Source: an uncultured Rhodospirillales bacterium
Lineage (GTDB): Bacteria > Pseudomonadota > Alphaproteobacteria > RF32 > CAG-239
Assembly: GCA_902763185.1 (NCBI GenBank)
Contig: CACWQT010000010.1
Coordinates: forward strand, 475 to 62,596
Length of the DNA stretch: 62,122 nucleotides
Direction of reading: 5' to 3'
How positions within the stretch are numbered: position 1 is the first letter of the stretch; the number at the start of each line of letters is the position of its first letter. The position numbers and the translations under genes are program-made. Below are positions 26,015-33,923 of this stretch, piece by piece. Below the pieces are notes generated by a model that was given only the letters and a program-made list of their open reading frames with translations, had not been told where the DNA came from and ran no database searches.

Positions 26015-27484
26015 CTATCTGCTTGTGCCTCGTGCGGCGTTTTGTTTTGCTTTGGCAACGGCTTCGCGTTCGCGACGTGCATAGGCTTCGGCAATCAGTT
26101 CTTTTGCTAAATCTTCTGAAATTGATGTATCATCAGCAAGCGATAAGTGAACATTTCTACCGTAATTGGTCGGATCATAACCATTCTCATGCGGTTGGAA
26201 ACCGTCACTGCATAAACCTTTTTCTGTAATGGTTGCGACGTGTCCGCAACGTTTACTCGGGTGCGTTTCATGTTTAATGACACCATAGTATTGTTCCGGT
26301 TTGGTAACTTGAGCATCTATTTGATTATCAAAACTGACAGTTGTGCCTTCCGGAAAGCTTTGAATTGTGCGACGTAAGCGTGTCGCATTAGGACTTTCAC
26401 GACCGGTGGAATGATTTTCAACAGTTACGGTGATATAGCCTTTTTCTTCTAATACTTTATAGGTATCACACCCCCAATTATCTCCACCTTGTCCAGGGCG
26501 CTGATATTTATCCCATATAGGATCATCTCCCCACGGAACATCCGGATTAACATGTTGAACACCGCTTAAGCACCCGCCTACACATTTGTGGCCTTTGGCA
26601 TGGTTATAGGCGCTTTTTGCTAAATCTTTACCTTTTTTGCCGGCGGAAATTCCGGCAATAAAATCTTTCGAGTGTTTATCATAGTAAGCCTGAATGTCTT
26701 TTGGGGTGACAAGACCTTTATCCATCAAAGTTTTTAAATCTACCGGACCGCTTACTTGCATACCTGGCAGACAAGCACTATAAAGATTTTGCAAGTCTTG
26801 CTCTTTTTTTCTAGCCGCTTCTTGCGCTTTCATCTTTTTATCAAAACTGCTCTCATATGGACTGCTTCCGAAAGCTGTTTTAACATCTGTTTTGGGAGCA
26901 ACTTTGGTCGTTGCTTTAACTGTTGTTCTTGTTGTGGTTTGCTTTGTTGTATTATTTGTTGTTCTGGTTGTTATCGTTTTCTTAGCCGTCTTTGTATTTG
27001 TTTTGTTTTGCGGTTGGTGTGCTTTTACAGCGGCACCGGTTATGCCATCAACCTGTCTGGCATCTATGCGGCGCGTCACTTTTGATTCTTTTTGAGCGGT
27101 TTTAACGGTTTCTCTTGTTGCCGGAAGACGAGTTCCTTTAAGTGCTTTATCTTTTTTGACTTGAGCTTCGGTTTTACCTAAGATGGCGGCAATTTGCTTA
27201 TCTGTAGCCTTGCCGGTTGTCAGATATTTTAAGGTGCCGGATGACCTTTGAAATTTTTGATTGCATGATTTCATGACATCAGCCGGACGGGATAATGCAG
27301 CATCCACTAAACCTGCGGCATTGGTGCCGTATTTGGCAACTAAAGTCACCATAACTTCATCAGGATTGATATCTTTGCGAAGTCTACCCTGTTTCTTGGC
27401 ATCCAATAAATTTTTGTATGACTCAGATAATTTGACATCATTTTTGATAGCTTCTCTTATCTTGGTTTTCTCTGCTTCAGTCAT
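26015..27484 (-). CDS. Modular effector-like protein with Cys/His-rich, peptidase-like C-terminus
   Basis: 489 residues. Residues ~20-115 are an N-terminal domain also present in the next upstream gene (AKYGTNAAGLVDAAL, KFQRSSGTLKYL, TGKATDKQIAAILGK). A Thr/Lys-rich linker (~115-215) follows. The C-terminal half (~265-460) has KCVGGCLSGVQ, GGDNWGCDTYKVLEEKGY, FPEGTTVSFDN and CGHVATITEKG. The order Cys - Gly-rich - His recalls NlpC/P60 or CHAP amidases that cut peptidoglycan, but I cannot confirm the family. There is no signal peptide. AAGGAGAACG precedes the start, nearly identical to the leader of the 27650 gene. Confidence 0.6.
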   Translation of the reverse strand: MTEAEKTKIREAIKNDVKLSESYKNLLDAKKQGRLRKDINPDEVMVTLVAKYGTNAAGLVDAALSRPADVMKSCNQKFQRSSGTLKYLTTGKATDKQIAAILGKTEAQVKKDKALKGTRLPATRETVKTAQKESKVTRRIDARQVDGITGAAVKAHQPQNKTNTKTAKKTITTRTTNNTTKQTTTRTTVKATTKVAPKTDVKTAFGSSPYESSFDKKMKAQEAARKKEQDLQNLYSACLPGMQVSGPVDLKTLMDKGLVTPKDIQAYYDKHSKDFIAGISAGKKGKDLAKSAYNHAKGHKCVGGCLSGVQHVNPDVPWGDDPIWDKYQRPGQGGDNWGCDTYKVLEEKGYITVTVENHSTGRESPNATRLRRTIQSFPEGTTVSFDNQIDAQVTKPEQYYGVIKHETHPSKRCGHVATITEKGLCSDGFQPHENGYDPTNYGRNVHLSLADDTSISEDLAKELIAEAYARREREAVAKAKQNAARGTSR

Positions 27485-27563
27485 TGCCGTTCTCCTTAAA
27501 ATACTGCCTTTTCAGCTTTTAATTTATTATACCATGTTTTTATATGCCTTGCAAGTATATTCG

Positions 27564-27592
27564 GTAACAGAAAATGATTAAAATTCTGTTAC
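27564..27592. promoter_or_regulatory. 9-bp inverted repeat upstream of the 26015 gene
   Basis: GTAACAGAA (27564-27572) and TTCTGTTAC (27584-27592), 80-108 bases before the start at 27484. Operator-like; no T-run. Confidence 0.35.
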
Positions 27593-27598
27593 AAAAGG

Positions 27599-27628
27599 AA
27601 AATCTCCCGCTTGGTAGCGGGAGATTTT
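27599..27628 (-). terminator. Terminator of the 27650 gene
   Basis: Perfect 13-base arms AAAATCTCCCGCT (27599-27611) and AGCGGGAGATTTT (27616-27628) around a 4-base loop. It lies just past the stop of the minus-strand gene and separates it from the 26015 gene. Confidence 0.85.
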
Positions 27629-27649
27629 GATATGATGATTTTTGATTGA

Positions 27650-29197
27650 TTACATTCTGGCTGTGTTATTTGTGCGCACATTATTTGATGCCGTTTTAGT
27701 CGGCGCATTGGCTTTGGCATAGTATTTACCATTTACCTTGGTCACATTTTGAGCCATTAATTGCTCATAATCTTTAAGAATTTGAGGATCATCCAAAATT
27801 ATGGAAAGCTCACGACTGGTTGTTGCGGAATGCTTTTTACCAAAATCTTTTCTGGCTTTTTCGTATGCTTTCTTACCACTACCTGATCCAAATGTGGAAG
27901 AGTCTACTGCCGCAATAGCATCTATCATTTCTACAGAGTTTAAATTTTTAATGTTTTTGACTACTTTCTTTCCTTTTACATATGTTGTATATTGCATTGT
28001 TTCAAAAACGCGTGCTATTGAATTGAGATATGTTTTTTGATGTATGGCACTTGCAAAAACCATACTCCATATCTTTGGATCAAGATTTTCCGGTTTCATA
28101 TTATGTTTTTTAAGGGCTTCGACTATTCTTTTATATTTTCCCTTTGTCTGCGCCAAATATACGTCACTGGCAAAATCACGTTGTAATTGCAAAAATTGGG
28201 GAGCATTTATTTTTCCCTCATTTCTAAATATTGTTCTATATTCTCTATTTGTCTTTTTTAGATATTTCAGTAACTCTGTTTTTTCTTTAGGTGTTTGCCA
28301 ATAAGCTTTATTGTTTCCTTCCTTTTTCACATATTCTTGAAAATCTTTTAGAGCTTTTTCATACCCCGGATTAAAGAATTTTTGAGCTATATTTTTATAT
28401 TCCGGTTTGGTTAAGGCATACAAAGCAATATTTTTTACCCCCACATCATCATATTGCATTGCACCTAAAAATCTTGTTCCACCACCAACCGGATTTTTTA
28501 CATCTGCTTCTCTATCAAATGTCACATCCCACAAGGAATCATTTGTTGCACCTGGTAGCTCTGGAATAGTTACCCCTTGTAAATCGGTAACGCTACTCTT
28601 AAACCTTATCAGTCCATTAACATTCTGTTGCTCAATCTGGCATCTTAAGGTATCAGAGACTTGGGTTGTTGATGTATCTATACTCTTAGGTGCCGGTGCA
28701 TTTGTTTTTTTCGCTTTTTCTTGAGTGACTTTTCTTTCTGCTTCGGTCTTTTTCTTGGCTTCTGCCTCTGCGCGTTTTTTCTCATCTGCGGCTTTTTTCT
28801 TGGCGGTAGCTTCTTGTGTTGCCTTATCTGAAGCGGCTCTTTGTTGTTTCATTGTCGCCTTGGTATCATCCCGAGAGTTGGATTTCAAGCTCGTTGCTTG
28901 TGTCCGTGTATTATCTGCTTTTTTGCCGGTTACTTTTTCTACTTGTTCCGGCGTTAAAGGTTTGTCGATAAATTCTTTGATTGTGGCAGAAGATTTTTTG
29001 AATTTTTCCCATCCTAATGCTTTGACAACATTACCAGGAAACATTGCTGCAGAAATTAAATCATACGCTCTGGCACCGTATTTGGCTTTCATCGCGGCAA
29101 ATTCTTTTTCACCCATTCCCACAGATTTTAATTTACGCATTGCATTCGCATCTTTTGCTGCTTCTGACATTGCTCTTTTGGTATCTTCCTTGGCCAT
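27650..29197 (-). CDS. Modular effector-like protein with possible lysozyme-like C-terminus
   Basis: 515 residues. Residues ~20-100 match the N-terminal domain of the 26015 protein (MKAKYGARAYDLISAAM, KFKKSSATIKEFI, LTPEQVEKVTGKKA). A Lys/Ala/Glu-rich linker (~100-170) follows. The C-terminal ~330 residues (GTRFLGAMQYD, FLQLQRDFASDVYL, IWSMVFASAIHQ, AIAAVDSSTFGSG) faintly resemble the peptidoglycan-cleaving domain attached to VgrG3-type type VI secretion spikes; this is a weak impression. There is no signal peptide. It has its own terminator at 27599-27628 and AAGGAGAACG before the start. Confidence 0.6.
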   Translation of the reverse strand: MAKEDTKRAMSEAAKDANAMRKLKSVGMGEKEFAAMKAKYGARAYDLISAAMFPGNVVKALGWEKFKKSSATIKEFIDKPLTPEQVEKVTGKKADNTRTQATSLKSNSRDDTKATMKQQRAASDKATQEATAKKKAADEKKRAEAEAKKKTEAERKVTQEKAKKTNAPAPKSIDTSTTQVSDTLRCQIEQQNVNGLIRFKSSVTDLQGVTIPELPGATNDSLWDVTFDREADVKNPVGGGTRFLGAMQYDDVGVKNIALYALTKPEYKNIAQKFFNPGYEKALKDFQEYVKKEGNNKAYWQTPKEKTELLKYLKKTNREYRTIFRNEGKINAPQFLQLQRDFASDVYLAQTKGKYKRIVEALKKHNMKPENLDPKIWSMVFASAIHQKTYLNSIARVFETMQYTTYVKGKKVVKNIKNLNSVEMIDAIAAVDSSTFGSGSGKKAYEKARKDFGKKHSATTSRELSIILDDPQILKDYEQLMAQNVTKVNGKYYAKANAPTKTASNNVRTNNTARM

Positions 29198-29275
29198 GAT
29201 CGTTCTCCTTAAAACATAATCATAACATTTTATATTACTTATATCTTAACATTTTTTTAAGGGCTCGTCAACAGA

Positions 29276-29306
29276 AAAACGCCTCAACTAATCTTTGAGG
29301 CGTTTT
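29276..29306 (-). terminator. Terminator of bamE
   Basis: AAAACGCCTCAA (29276-29287) pairs with TTGAGGCGTTTT (29295-29306) around a short AT-rich loop, about 35 bases past the bamE stop on the minus strand. Confidence 0.8.
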
Positions 29307-29341
29307 CTAAGTATTTTAATATATCAAACGGAGAATCTATA

Positions 29342-29812
29342 TTACAGACCGTTATTTTCTTTGGTAGCTTGCATCGGCAGGTATTGTCCGACACCGCCAA
29401 AGTATTTCTTAAAGAAGCCCTCTTTGGTTCCCATAACCGGTGTTTCATCAGTGTTCATGGCAAAATCTCTGCCATTTTCTTTGGTCAGTTGCAAAACCTT
29501 TTCTACTTTGCCGTCAAGATTAAATTCTATAGCAATCACATTGCGCTCTAACTCTTCCGGCTTAAAAAACGCCAAGCGTTTCACCGTGGAGTTCATATAA
29601 ATCCATGTGCGGTGATCAAGGCTTGAAACAGCACTGGGACTCCCCATTAGACGGTGAACTTCGTCTTGTGTCATACCTTGATGAAGCGCCAAAATATCGG
29701 CTTTGGCCGGCATATTGCCGTCTGTTTGATTAAAATAGTCCGTTGAACAACCCGAAACGAACGAAATCACCAACAAGGTAGAAAAAACAACTTTGTGTAT
29801 TGACATCATCAT
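29342..29812 (-). CDS. bamE: Outer-membrane assembly lipoprotein BamE (SmpA/OmlA)
   Basis: 156 residues. The signal peptide ends in the lipobox VSGC (Cys ~22). The SmpA/OmlA domain follows: ALHQGMTQDEVHRLMGSPSAVSSLDHRTWIYMNS, where G-M-T-x-x-E-V and GSP are the usual marks. The Bam complex inserts beta-barrel proteins into the outer membrane. AAGGA precedes a cluster of three ATGs. It is divergent from DUF177-rpmF-plsX-fabH, the typical alphaproteobacterial arrangement. The Cys means it is lipidated and faces the periplasm. Confidence 0.85.
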   Translation of the reverse strand: MMMSIHKVVFSTLLVISFVSGCSTDYFNQTDGNMPAKADILALHQGMTQDEVHRLMGSPSAVSSLDHRTWIYMNSTVKRLAFFKPEELERNVIAIEFNLDGKVEKVLQLTKENGRDFAMNTDETPVMGTKEGFFKKYFGGVGQYLPMQATKENNGL

Positions 29813-29869
29813 ATCCTTATAATTATATATACCTCATACATATAACCCTTTAGCACAAGGAAATAAATA

Positions 29870-30406
29870 ATGCAAAAGGAATTTTCTTATCCCCTGAAAA
29901 TTGAAGAATTGGGACAAGGTCAGCAGAGCTATAAATTAAGCGCAGACAAGGATGAGCTTAAAATTTTGGCTGAAATTTTGCAGGTTCAGGCTGTGAATAG
30001 TTTTAATGCCGAGATGAAATTAAACTTTAAAAAGAAACAAGGGGAGCTAAAGGTAAGCGGAACGGTTAATGCCAATCTCTCGCTTATCAGTGTTATCTCG
30101 CTCACGCCGTTTAATAAGGATTACAGCACGGATTTTGAAGTTCTCTATGATACAAATGCCAGTTATGAAGATGTGTATGGAGATGACGAAGATATTGAGC
30201 TTGATGTGCCGGATATTGTAATTAACGGCAAAATTGACTTAGCGGATATTGCCATAGAACAACTGGCGCTTGTTATGGAAGATTATCCGCGGCTTGAGGG
30301 CGAGGAATTTGAAGCCGTTATAGAAGAAGATGATGACGATAATGAAGACATCGCCAACAATCCCTTTGCCGTGTTAAAGAAATTAAAGGAAAATATGGAA
30401 GAATAG
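29870..30406 (+). CDS. DUF177 / YceD-family protein
   Basis: 178 residues. It has the DUF177 pattern: FKKKQGELKVSGTVNANLSLISVISLTPFNKDYSTDFEVLY, an acidic loop, then VPDIVINGKIDLADIAIEQLALVMEDYPR and a C-terminal NPFAVLKKLK. DUF177 genes usually precede rpmF, as here, and have been linked to 23S rRNA maturation in some bacteria. The classic C-x2-C pair of many YceD proteins is missing, which is common in Alphaproteobacteria. Confidence 0.8.
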   Translation: MQKEFSYPLKIEELGQGQQSYKLSADKDELKILAEILQVQAVNSFNAEMKLNFKKKQGELKVSGTVNANLSLISVISLTPFNKDYSTDFEVLYDTNASYEDVYGDDEDIELDVPDIVINGKIDLADIAIEQLALVMEDYPRLEGEEFEAVIEEDDDDNEDIANNPFAVLKKLKENMEE

Positions 30407-30467
30407 CCCCTAAGCAGAGGTTTTGCGGCATTTTCTTTTAATTTATCATAAAAGAGCAAAAAAATGC

Positions 30468-30496
30468 TTGCGTTTTATATTTTTTTTATTTAAAAG
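30468..30496 (+). promoter_or_regulatory. rpmF promoter
   Basis: TTGCGT (30468-30473), a 17-base T-rich spacer, then TAAAAG (30491-30496). The core TTGCxTTTATATTTTTTTTA is nearly identical to that upstream of tRNA-Gln (54539-54560), which suggests a shared class of promoter for translation genes. Confidence 0.5.
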
Positions 30497-30571
30497 CATT
30501 GTCAGCAGTTTCTGATTACCATAATCAGGAGCTAATTTGTGTCAAATAATTTTAGATAAAGAGTTAAAGAA

Positions 30572-30772
30572 ATGGCTACACCAAAGAAGAAAACATCTCA
30601 ATCTCGTCGCAATATGCGCCGTTCTCATGACGCGTTGCAACCCAATGCATATCATGAGTGCCCGAACTGCGGCGAATTGAAGAGACCTCATAATGTATGC
30701 CCGAAATGCGGCTACTATGATGGTAAATCAGTTGTTGCTCAAAAGGCAAAAGCAGAAGAGTCTGAAGACTAA
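30572..30772 (+). CDS. rpmF: 50S ribosomal protein L32
   Basis: 66 residues. The start [22 protein letters not shown] is the L32 signature, and two CxxC pairs ([20 protein letters not shown]) make it the zinc-binding form. It lies between DUF177 and plsX, the standard order. A promoter of its own seems to lie at 30468-30496. Confidence 0.97.
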   Translation: MATPKKKTSQSRRNMRRSHDALQPNAYHECPNCGELKRPHNVCPKCGYYDGKSVVAQKAKAEESED

Positions 30773-30803
30773 TAGAACTTAATTTATTTTTATGGAGAGG
30801 CCT

Positions 30804-31856
30804 GTGTCTCAAGAAAGTCTTATAATATCAATAGATGCTATGGGGGGGGATAATTCCCCCAAAGTAGTCATAGAAGGGTTAGCTTTGGCACATCAAAGGA
30901 ATCCGAAAATTCATTTTTTGGTTTACGGCGATAAAGCTAGAGTTGAAGCTGAAATGTCGAAATTTCCGGCGTTAAAGGATGCTTGCGAGATTTTCCACAC
31001 AGAGGAGTTTGTCCATAATGAAGATAAGCCGTCACATGTAATAAGGAATCGGGCAACCAGTATGTTTCAGGCTATTGATGCCGTGAGACAAGGGAAAGCT
31101 CAGGCAGTTGTTTCTGCCGGTAATACCGGTGCATTGATGGCTATTTCCAAAATGGTCTTAAAAACTATCCATAAAATACATCGTCCAGCTATCATCACCA
31201 TAATGCCCCATGAAAAAGGGCGTTATGTGATGTTGGATTTGGGGGCAAATACCGAGTGTGACGGCGTTAATTTGGCAGAATTTGCTTTAATGGGCAGTAT
31301 TTATGCCAAATGCGGGTTAAAAATTGATAATCCGCGAGTCGCTTTGATGAATATCGGCGCGGAAGAGATGAAAGGTAAAGAAGAAATTCATGTTGCCTCT
31401 CATATTATTAAGAGCACACATTTAAATTTGAATTTTATCGGTAATATAGAACCGCATGAAATCCCTAAAGGCAAAGCAGATGTTATTGTAGCAGACGGAT
31501 TTTCCGGCAATATTGCGCTAAAATCCGTTGAAGGGACATGTCATCTCATCATGCACATTATTAAGAATAATATCAAAAGTTCATGGATGGCTAAATTAGG
31601 TTTGCTGTTTATGCTGGGGGCTATCAAAAAAATCAAGAAAACACTTGATCCGAGACTTTATAACGGGGCAATGCTTGTCGGCTTAAACGGTTTGTCGGTT
31701 AAAAGTCACGGCGGTGCTGACGCTTTGGGTTTTTCGGTAGCGGTTGAAAATGCGGCACAATTGGTTGAAAAAGACTTTGTCGGCACACTCCGTCGTGAGT
31801 TGGAAAATATTGATATAGATGAAATTTCACAGGAAGCATATTATGAAGTGTATTAG
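30804..31856 (+). CDS. plsX: Phosphate acyltransferase PlsX
   Basis: About 350 residues. ISIDAMGGDNSPKVVIEG, SAGNTGALMA, DLGANTECD and IVADGFSGNIALKSVEG are PlsX landmarks. PlsX converts acyl-ACP to acyl-phosphate, the first step of membrane phospholipid synthesis with PlsY. The frame extends to an ATG at 30792, but GGAGAGG (30794-30800) fits the GTG at 30804 and not the ATG, so 30804 is chosen. fabH overlaps its end. Confidence 0.95.
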   Translation: MSQESLIISIDAMGGDNSPKVVIEGLALAHQRNPKIHFLVYGDKARVEAEMSKFPALKDACEIFHTEEFVHNEDKPSHVIRNRATSMFQAIDAVRQGKAQAVVSAGNTGALMAISKMVLKTIHKIHRPAIITIMPHEKGRYVMLDLGANTECDGVNLAEFALMGSIYAKCGLKIDNPRVALMNIGAEEMKGKEEIHVASHIIKSTHLNLNFIGNIEPHEIPKGKADVIVADGFSGNIALKSVEGTCHLIMHIIKNNIKSSWMAKLGLLFMLGAIKKIKKTLDPRLYNGAMLVGLNGLSVKSHGGADALGFSVAVENAAQLVEKDFVGTLRRELENIDIDEISQEAYYEVY

Positions 31857-32823
31857 AACAGAAGTTATCGGCTGTGGGCATTATCTGCCTGCTAAAGTAT
31901 TAACCAATGATGATTTATCCAAGATGGTTGAGACCAATGATGAATGGATAAGCACCCGGACAGGAATCCGTTCTCGTCATATTGCGGCTGATGATGAAAT
32001 GACTTCCGATCAAGGCTTTAAGGCCGTTCAAATGGCGATGAAAAATGCCAATATTACCGCTGAGGATTTGGACTTAATCGTTGTTGCAACTGCAACACCT
32101 GATAATACCACACCGGCAACAGCTTGTAAATTAGCCGGTCGCTTGGGCGTTAAATCTGGAACTCCGGCGTTTGATATCAATGCCGCCTGTTCGGGCTTTG
32201 TATATGCTTTGACTATGGTTGACAGCATGATCAGATTAGGCCAGATTAAGACCGCCGCCGTGATTGGTGTGGAAACCTTATCACGCATAGTGGATTGGAC
32301 TGACCGTAATACTTGTGTTTTATTCGGTGACGGTGCCGGAGCGATGATTGTTCGCGCAAGTGAAGGCGAAGGCACGGCTAAAGATACCGGCGTTTTGGCA
32401 ACCAAAATTTATGCAGACGGAACACAAACCGAAAACTTATATTCTACCGGCGGTGTTGCCTTAACCAAAACGGCAGGTTTTGTGAAGATGAACGGTAAAG
32501 AAGTCTTTAAGTTTGCCGTTGGGGCAATGTGTGAAGCAAGCGATTATGTCTTAAATGCAGCTCAGGCTAAAATTGAAGATGTGGATTGGCTCTTACCGCA
32601 CCAAGCAAACAGTCGTATTATTGCCGGTGTCGGACAAAAATTAGGCATATCTGATGAGAAAGTTATTATTACTGTTGATCATCACGGTAACACTTCTGCT
32701 GCTTCAATTCCTTTGGCTTTTTCCGAATCGGTTGCAAACGGAAAGATTAAAAAAGGTGATTTAATTTTAATCCCAGCTATGGGAGCCGGCTTTACATGGG
32801 GCGGCTTATTGATAAGACTCTGA
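31843..32823 (+). CDS. fabH: 3-oxoacyl-ACP synthase III (KAS III)
   Basis: 326 residues from ATG 31843 (MKCIRTEVIGCG), with AGGA nine bases upstream inside plsX; the ATG at 31819 is less likely. The catalytic triad is visible: Cys in INAACSGF (~113), His in LLPHQANSRI (~254) and Asn in HHGNTSAAS (~284). FabH starts fatty-acid synthesis by condensing acetyl-CoA with malonyl-ACP. It overlaps plsX by 14 bases. Confidence 0.95.
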   Translation: MKCIRTEVIGCGHYLPAKVLTNDDLSKMVETNDEWISTRTGIRSRHIAADDEMTSDQGFKAVQMAMKNANITAEDLDLIVVATATPDNTTPATACKLAGRLGVKSGTPAFDINAACSGFVYALTMVDSMIRLGQIKTAAVIGVETLSRIVDWTDRNTCVLFGDGAGAMIVRASEGEGTAKDTGVLATKIYADGTQTENLYSTGGVALTKTAGFVKMNGKEVFKFAVGAMCEASDYVLNAAQAKIEDVDWLLPHQANSRIIAGVGQKLGISDEKVIITVDHHGNTSAASIPLAFSESVANGKIKKGDLILIPAMGAGFTWGGLLIRL

Positions 32824-32864
32824 TTTAAGAGCAAAAAATAAATTGCATAAACTGTGATAAGTGG

Positions 32865-32892
32865 TTGATTTGTAAAATATCCTGGCTATGCT
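32865..32892 (+). promoter_or_regulatory. ihfA promoter
   Basis: TTGATT (32865-32870), a 16-base spacer and TATGCT (32887-32892), about 38 bases before the ihfA start. Confidence 0.45.
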
Positions 32893-32930
32893 AGGGAGTG
32901 TGAAATAACTATTTTAAAGAAAGGGAAGAA

Positions 32931-33227
32931 ATGACAACAGTTACACGTGCGGATATCGCGGAGAAAGTTTGCGACGAAATCGGTTTATCTCGTAAAGATT
33001 CCGGTGATATTTTAGATATGGTGATTGATGAAATAAGAAATGACTTGGCGGCAGGTCATGATGTAAAAATTTCAACATTCGGTTCTTTTCTGCTAAGAAA
33101 GAAAAGAGCGCGCATCGGGCGCAACCCGAAAACAGGTGTTGAAGCAGAAATCACGCCTCGCACGGTTATCTCTTTCCGTCCATCGTTGGGCTTGAAGAAT
33201 GCCGTTAACAAGGTTAATAAGAAATAA
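32931..33227 (+). CDS. ihfA: Integration host factor alpha subunit
   Basis: 98 residues of the HU/IHF family: RADIAEKVCDEIGLSRKDS near the start, KISTFGSFLLRKKRARIGRNPKTG with the DNA-intercalating arm, and ITPRTVISFRPSLGLKNAVN. The position after plsX-fabH and before a MerR gene is the alphaproteobacterial ihfA context. IHF bends DNA and supports replication, recombination and transcription. AAAGAAAGGGAAGAA precedes the start. Confidence 0.9.
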   Translation: MTTVTRADIAEKVCDEIGLSRKDSGDILDMVIDEIRNDLAAGHDVKISTFGSFLLRKKRARIGRNPKTGVEAEITPRTVISFRPSLGLKNAVNKVNKK

Positions 33228-33234
33228 TTAAGAC

Positions 33235-33265
33235 AGGCGGTTAAAAAGATATAACCGCCTTTTAT
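33235..33265 (+). terminator. Terminator after ihfA
   Basis: AGGCGGTT (33235-33242) and AACCGCCT (33253-33260), followed by TTTATTTTT. It sits only 16 bases before the MerR-like gene, so it may act as a partial terminator between them. Confidence 0.75.
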
Positions 33266-33280
33266 TTTTGGGATGAAAAG

Positions 33281-33694
33281 ATGAGTGTCAATAAAACAAA
33301 ATCTGCCTTTAGAAGCATTGCCGAAGTTACTGAGGATTTGGGTGTTGCACCGCATGTGTTGCGTTTTTGGGAAACAAAGTTTTCACAGATTAAACCGATG
33401 AAGACTAAAAGCGCGCGTCGTTACTACAGACCTGATGATGTTGAATTGTTGGCACTGATAAAAGAATTACTTTACAATCGTCGTTATACCATTGAAGGTG
33501 TGCAGAAGTTATTTAAGAATCGCACCTTAAAAGATATATTGGGAACAGAAATTCAAAAAGATTTTTTTGAAGAGGAAGTTACCCCCTTACCTGTTACGGA
33601 AAATACGGAACATTGGCGCGAATTAATTGCCGAGACCATTACCGATTTGACGACTGTTAAAAATGATTTGTTGGCACTTGCCGAAGGAAAGTAA
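33281..33694 (+). CDS. MerR-family transcriptional regulator
   Basis: 137 residues. A MerR-type winged HTH covers ~10-80 (IAEVTEDLGVAPHVLRFWETKFSQIKPMKTKSARRYYRPDDVELL). The C-terminal part lacks metal-binding Cys. This gene follows ihfA in many Alphaproteobacteria. Its targets are unknown. Confidence 0.85.
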   Translation: MSVNKTKSAFRSIAEVTEDLGVAPHVLRFWETKFSQIKPMKTKSARRYYRPDDVELLALIKELLYNRRYTIEGVQKLFKNRTLKDILGTEIQKDFFEEEVTPLPVTENTEHWRELIAETITDLTTVKNDLLALAEGK

Positions 33695-33700
33695 GCCTTG

Positions 33701-33910
33701 ATGACTGATAATGAACAGCGACTTGTTGACATAGAAATGGCAATATCTAATTTGGAACGCACGGTTGATGATTTAAATGAAGTGATTATCCGTCAAGGAA
33801 AAGATATTGCTTTTTTGCAAAAACAAAATCATTATTTAACAGAGGCTTTACGCAATACACAAAGTGTCGTCAAACCGCTTGAAGAAGAAACGCCACCACC
33901 TCATTATTAA
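33701..33910 (+). CDS. slyX: SlyX-family protein
   Basis: 69 residues from ATG 33701; the frame also has a TTG at 33698, but AAGGAAAG upstream suits the ATG. The heptad pattern RLVDIEMAISNLERTVDDLNEVIIRQGKDIAFLQKQ and the end PPPHY are the SlyX signature. Small coiled-coil protein, function unclear. Confidence 0.85.
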   Translation: MTDNEQRLVDIEMAISNLERTVDDLNEVIIRQGKDIAFLQKQNHYLTEALRNTQSVVKPLEEETPPPHY

Positions 33911-33923
33911 TAGGGGGGGGAGA

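Noticed and set aside
25481..29219. Long plus-strand frames opposite the effector-like genes
   Set aside because: They mirror Lys/Glu/Ala-rich minus-strand coding sequence, giving Phe/Leu/Ser-rich translations with no ribosome binding sites.
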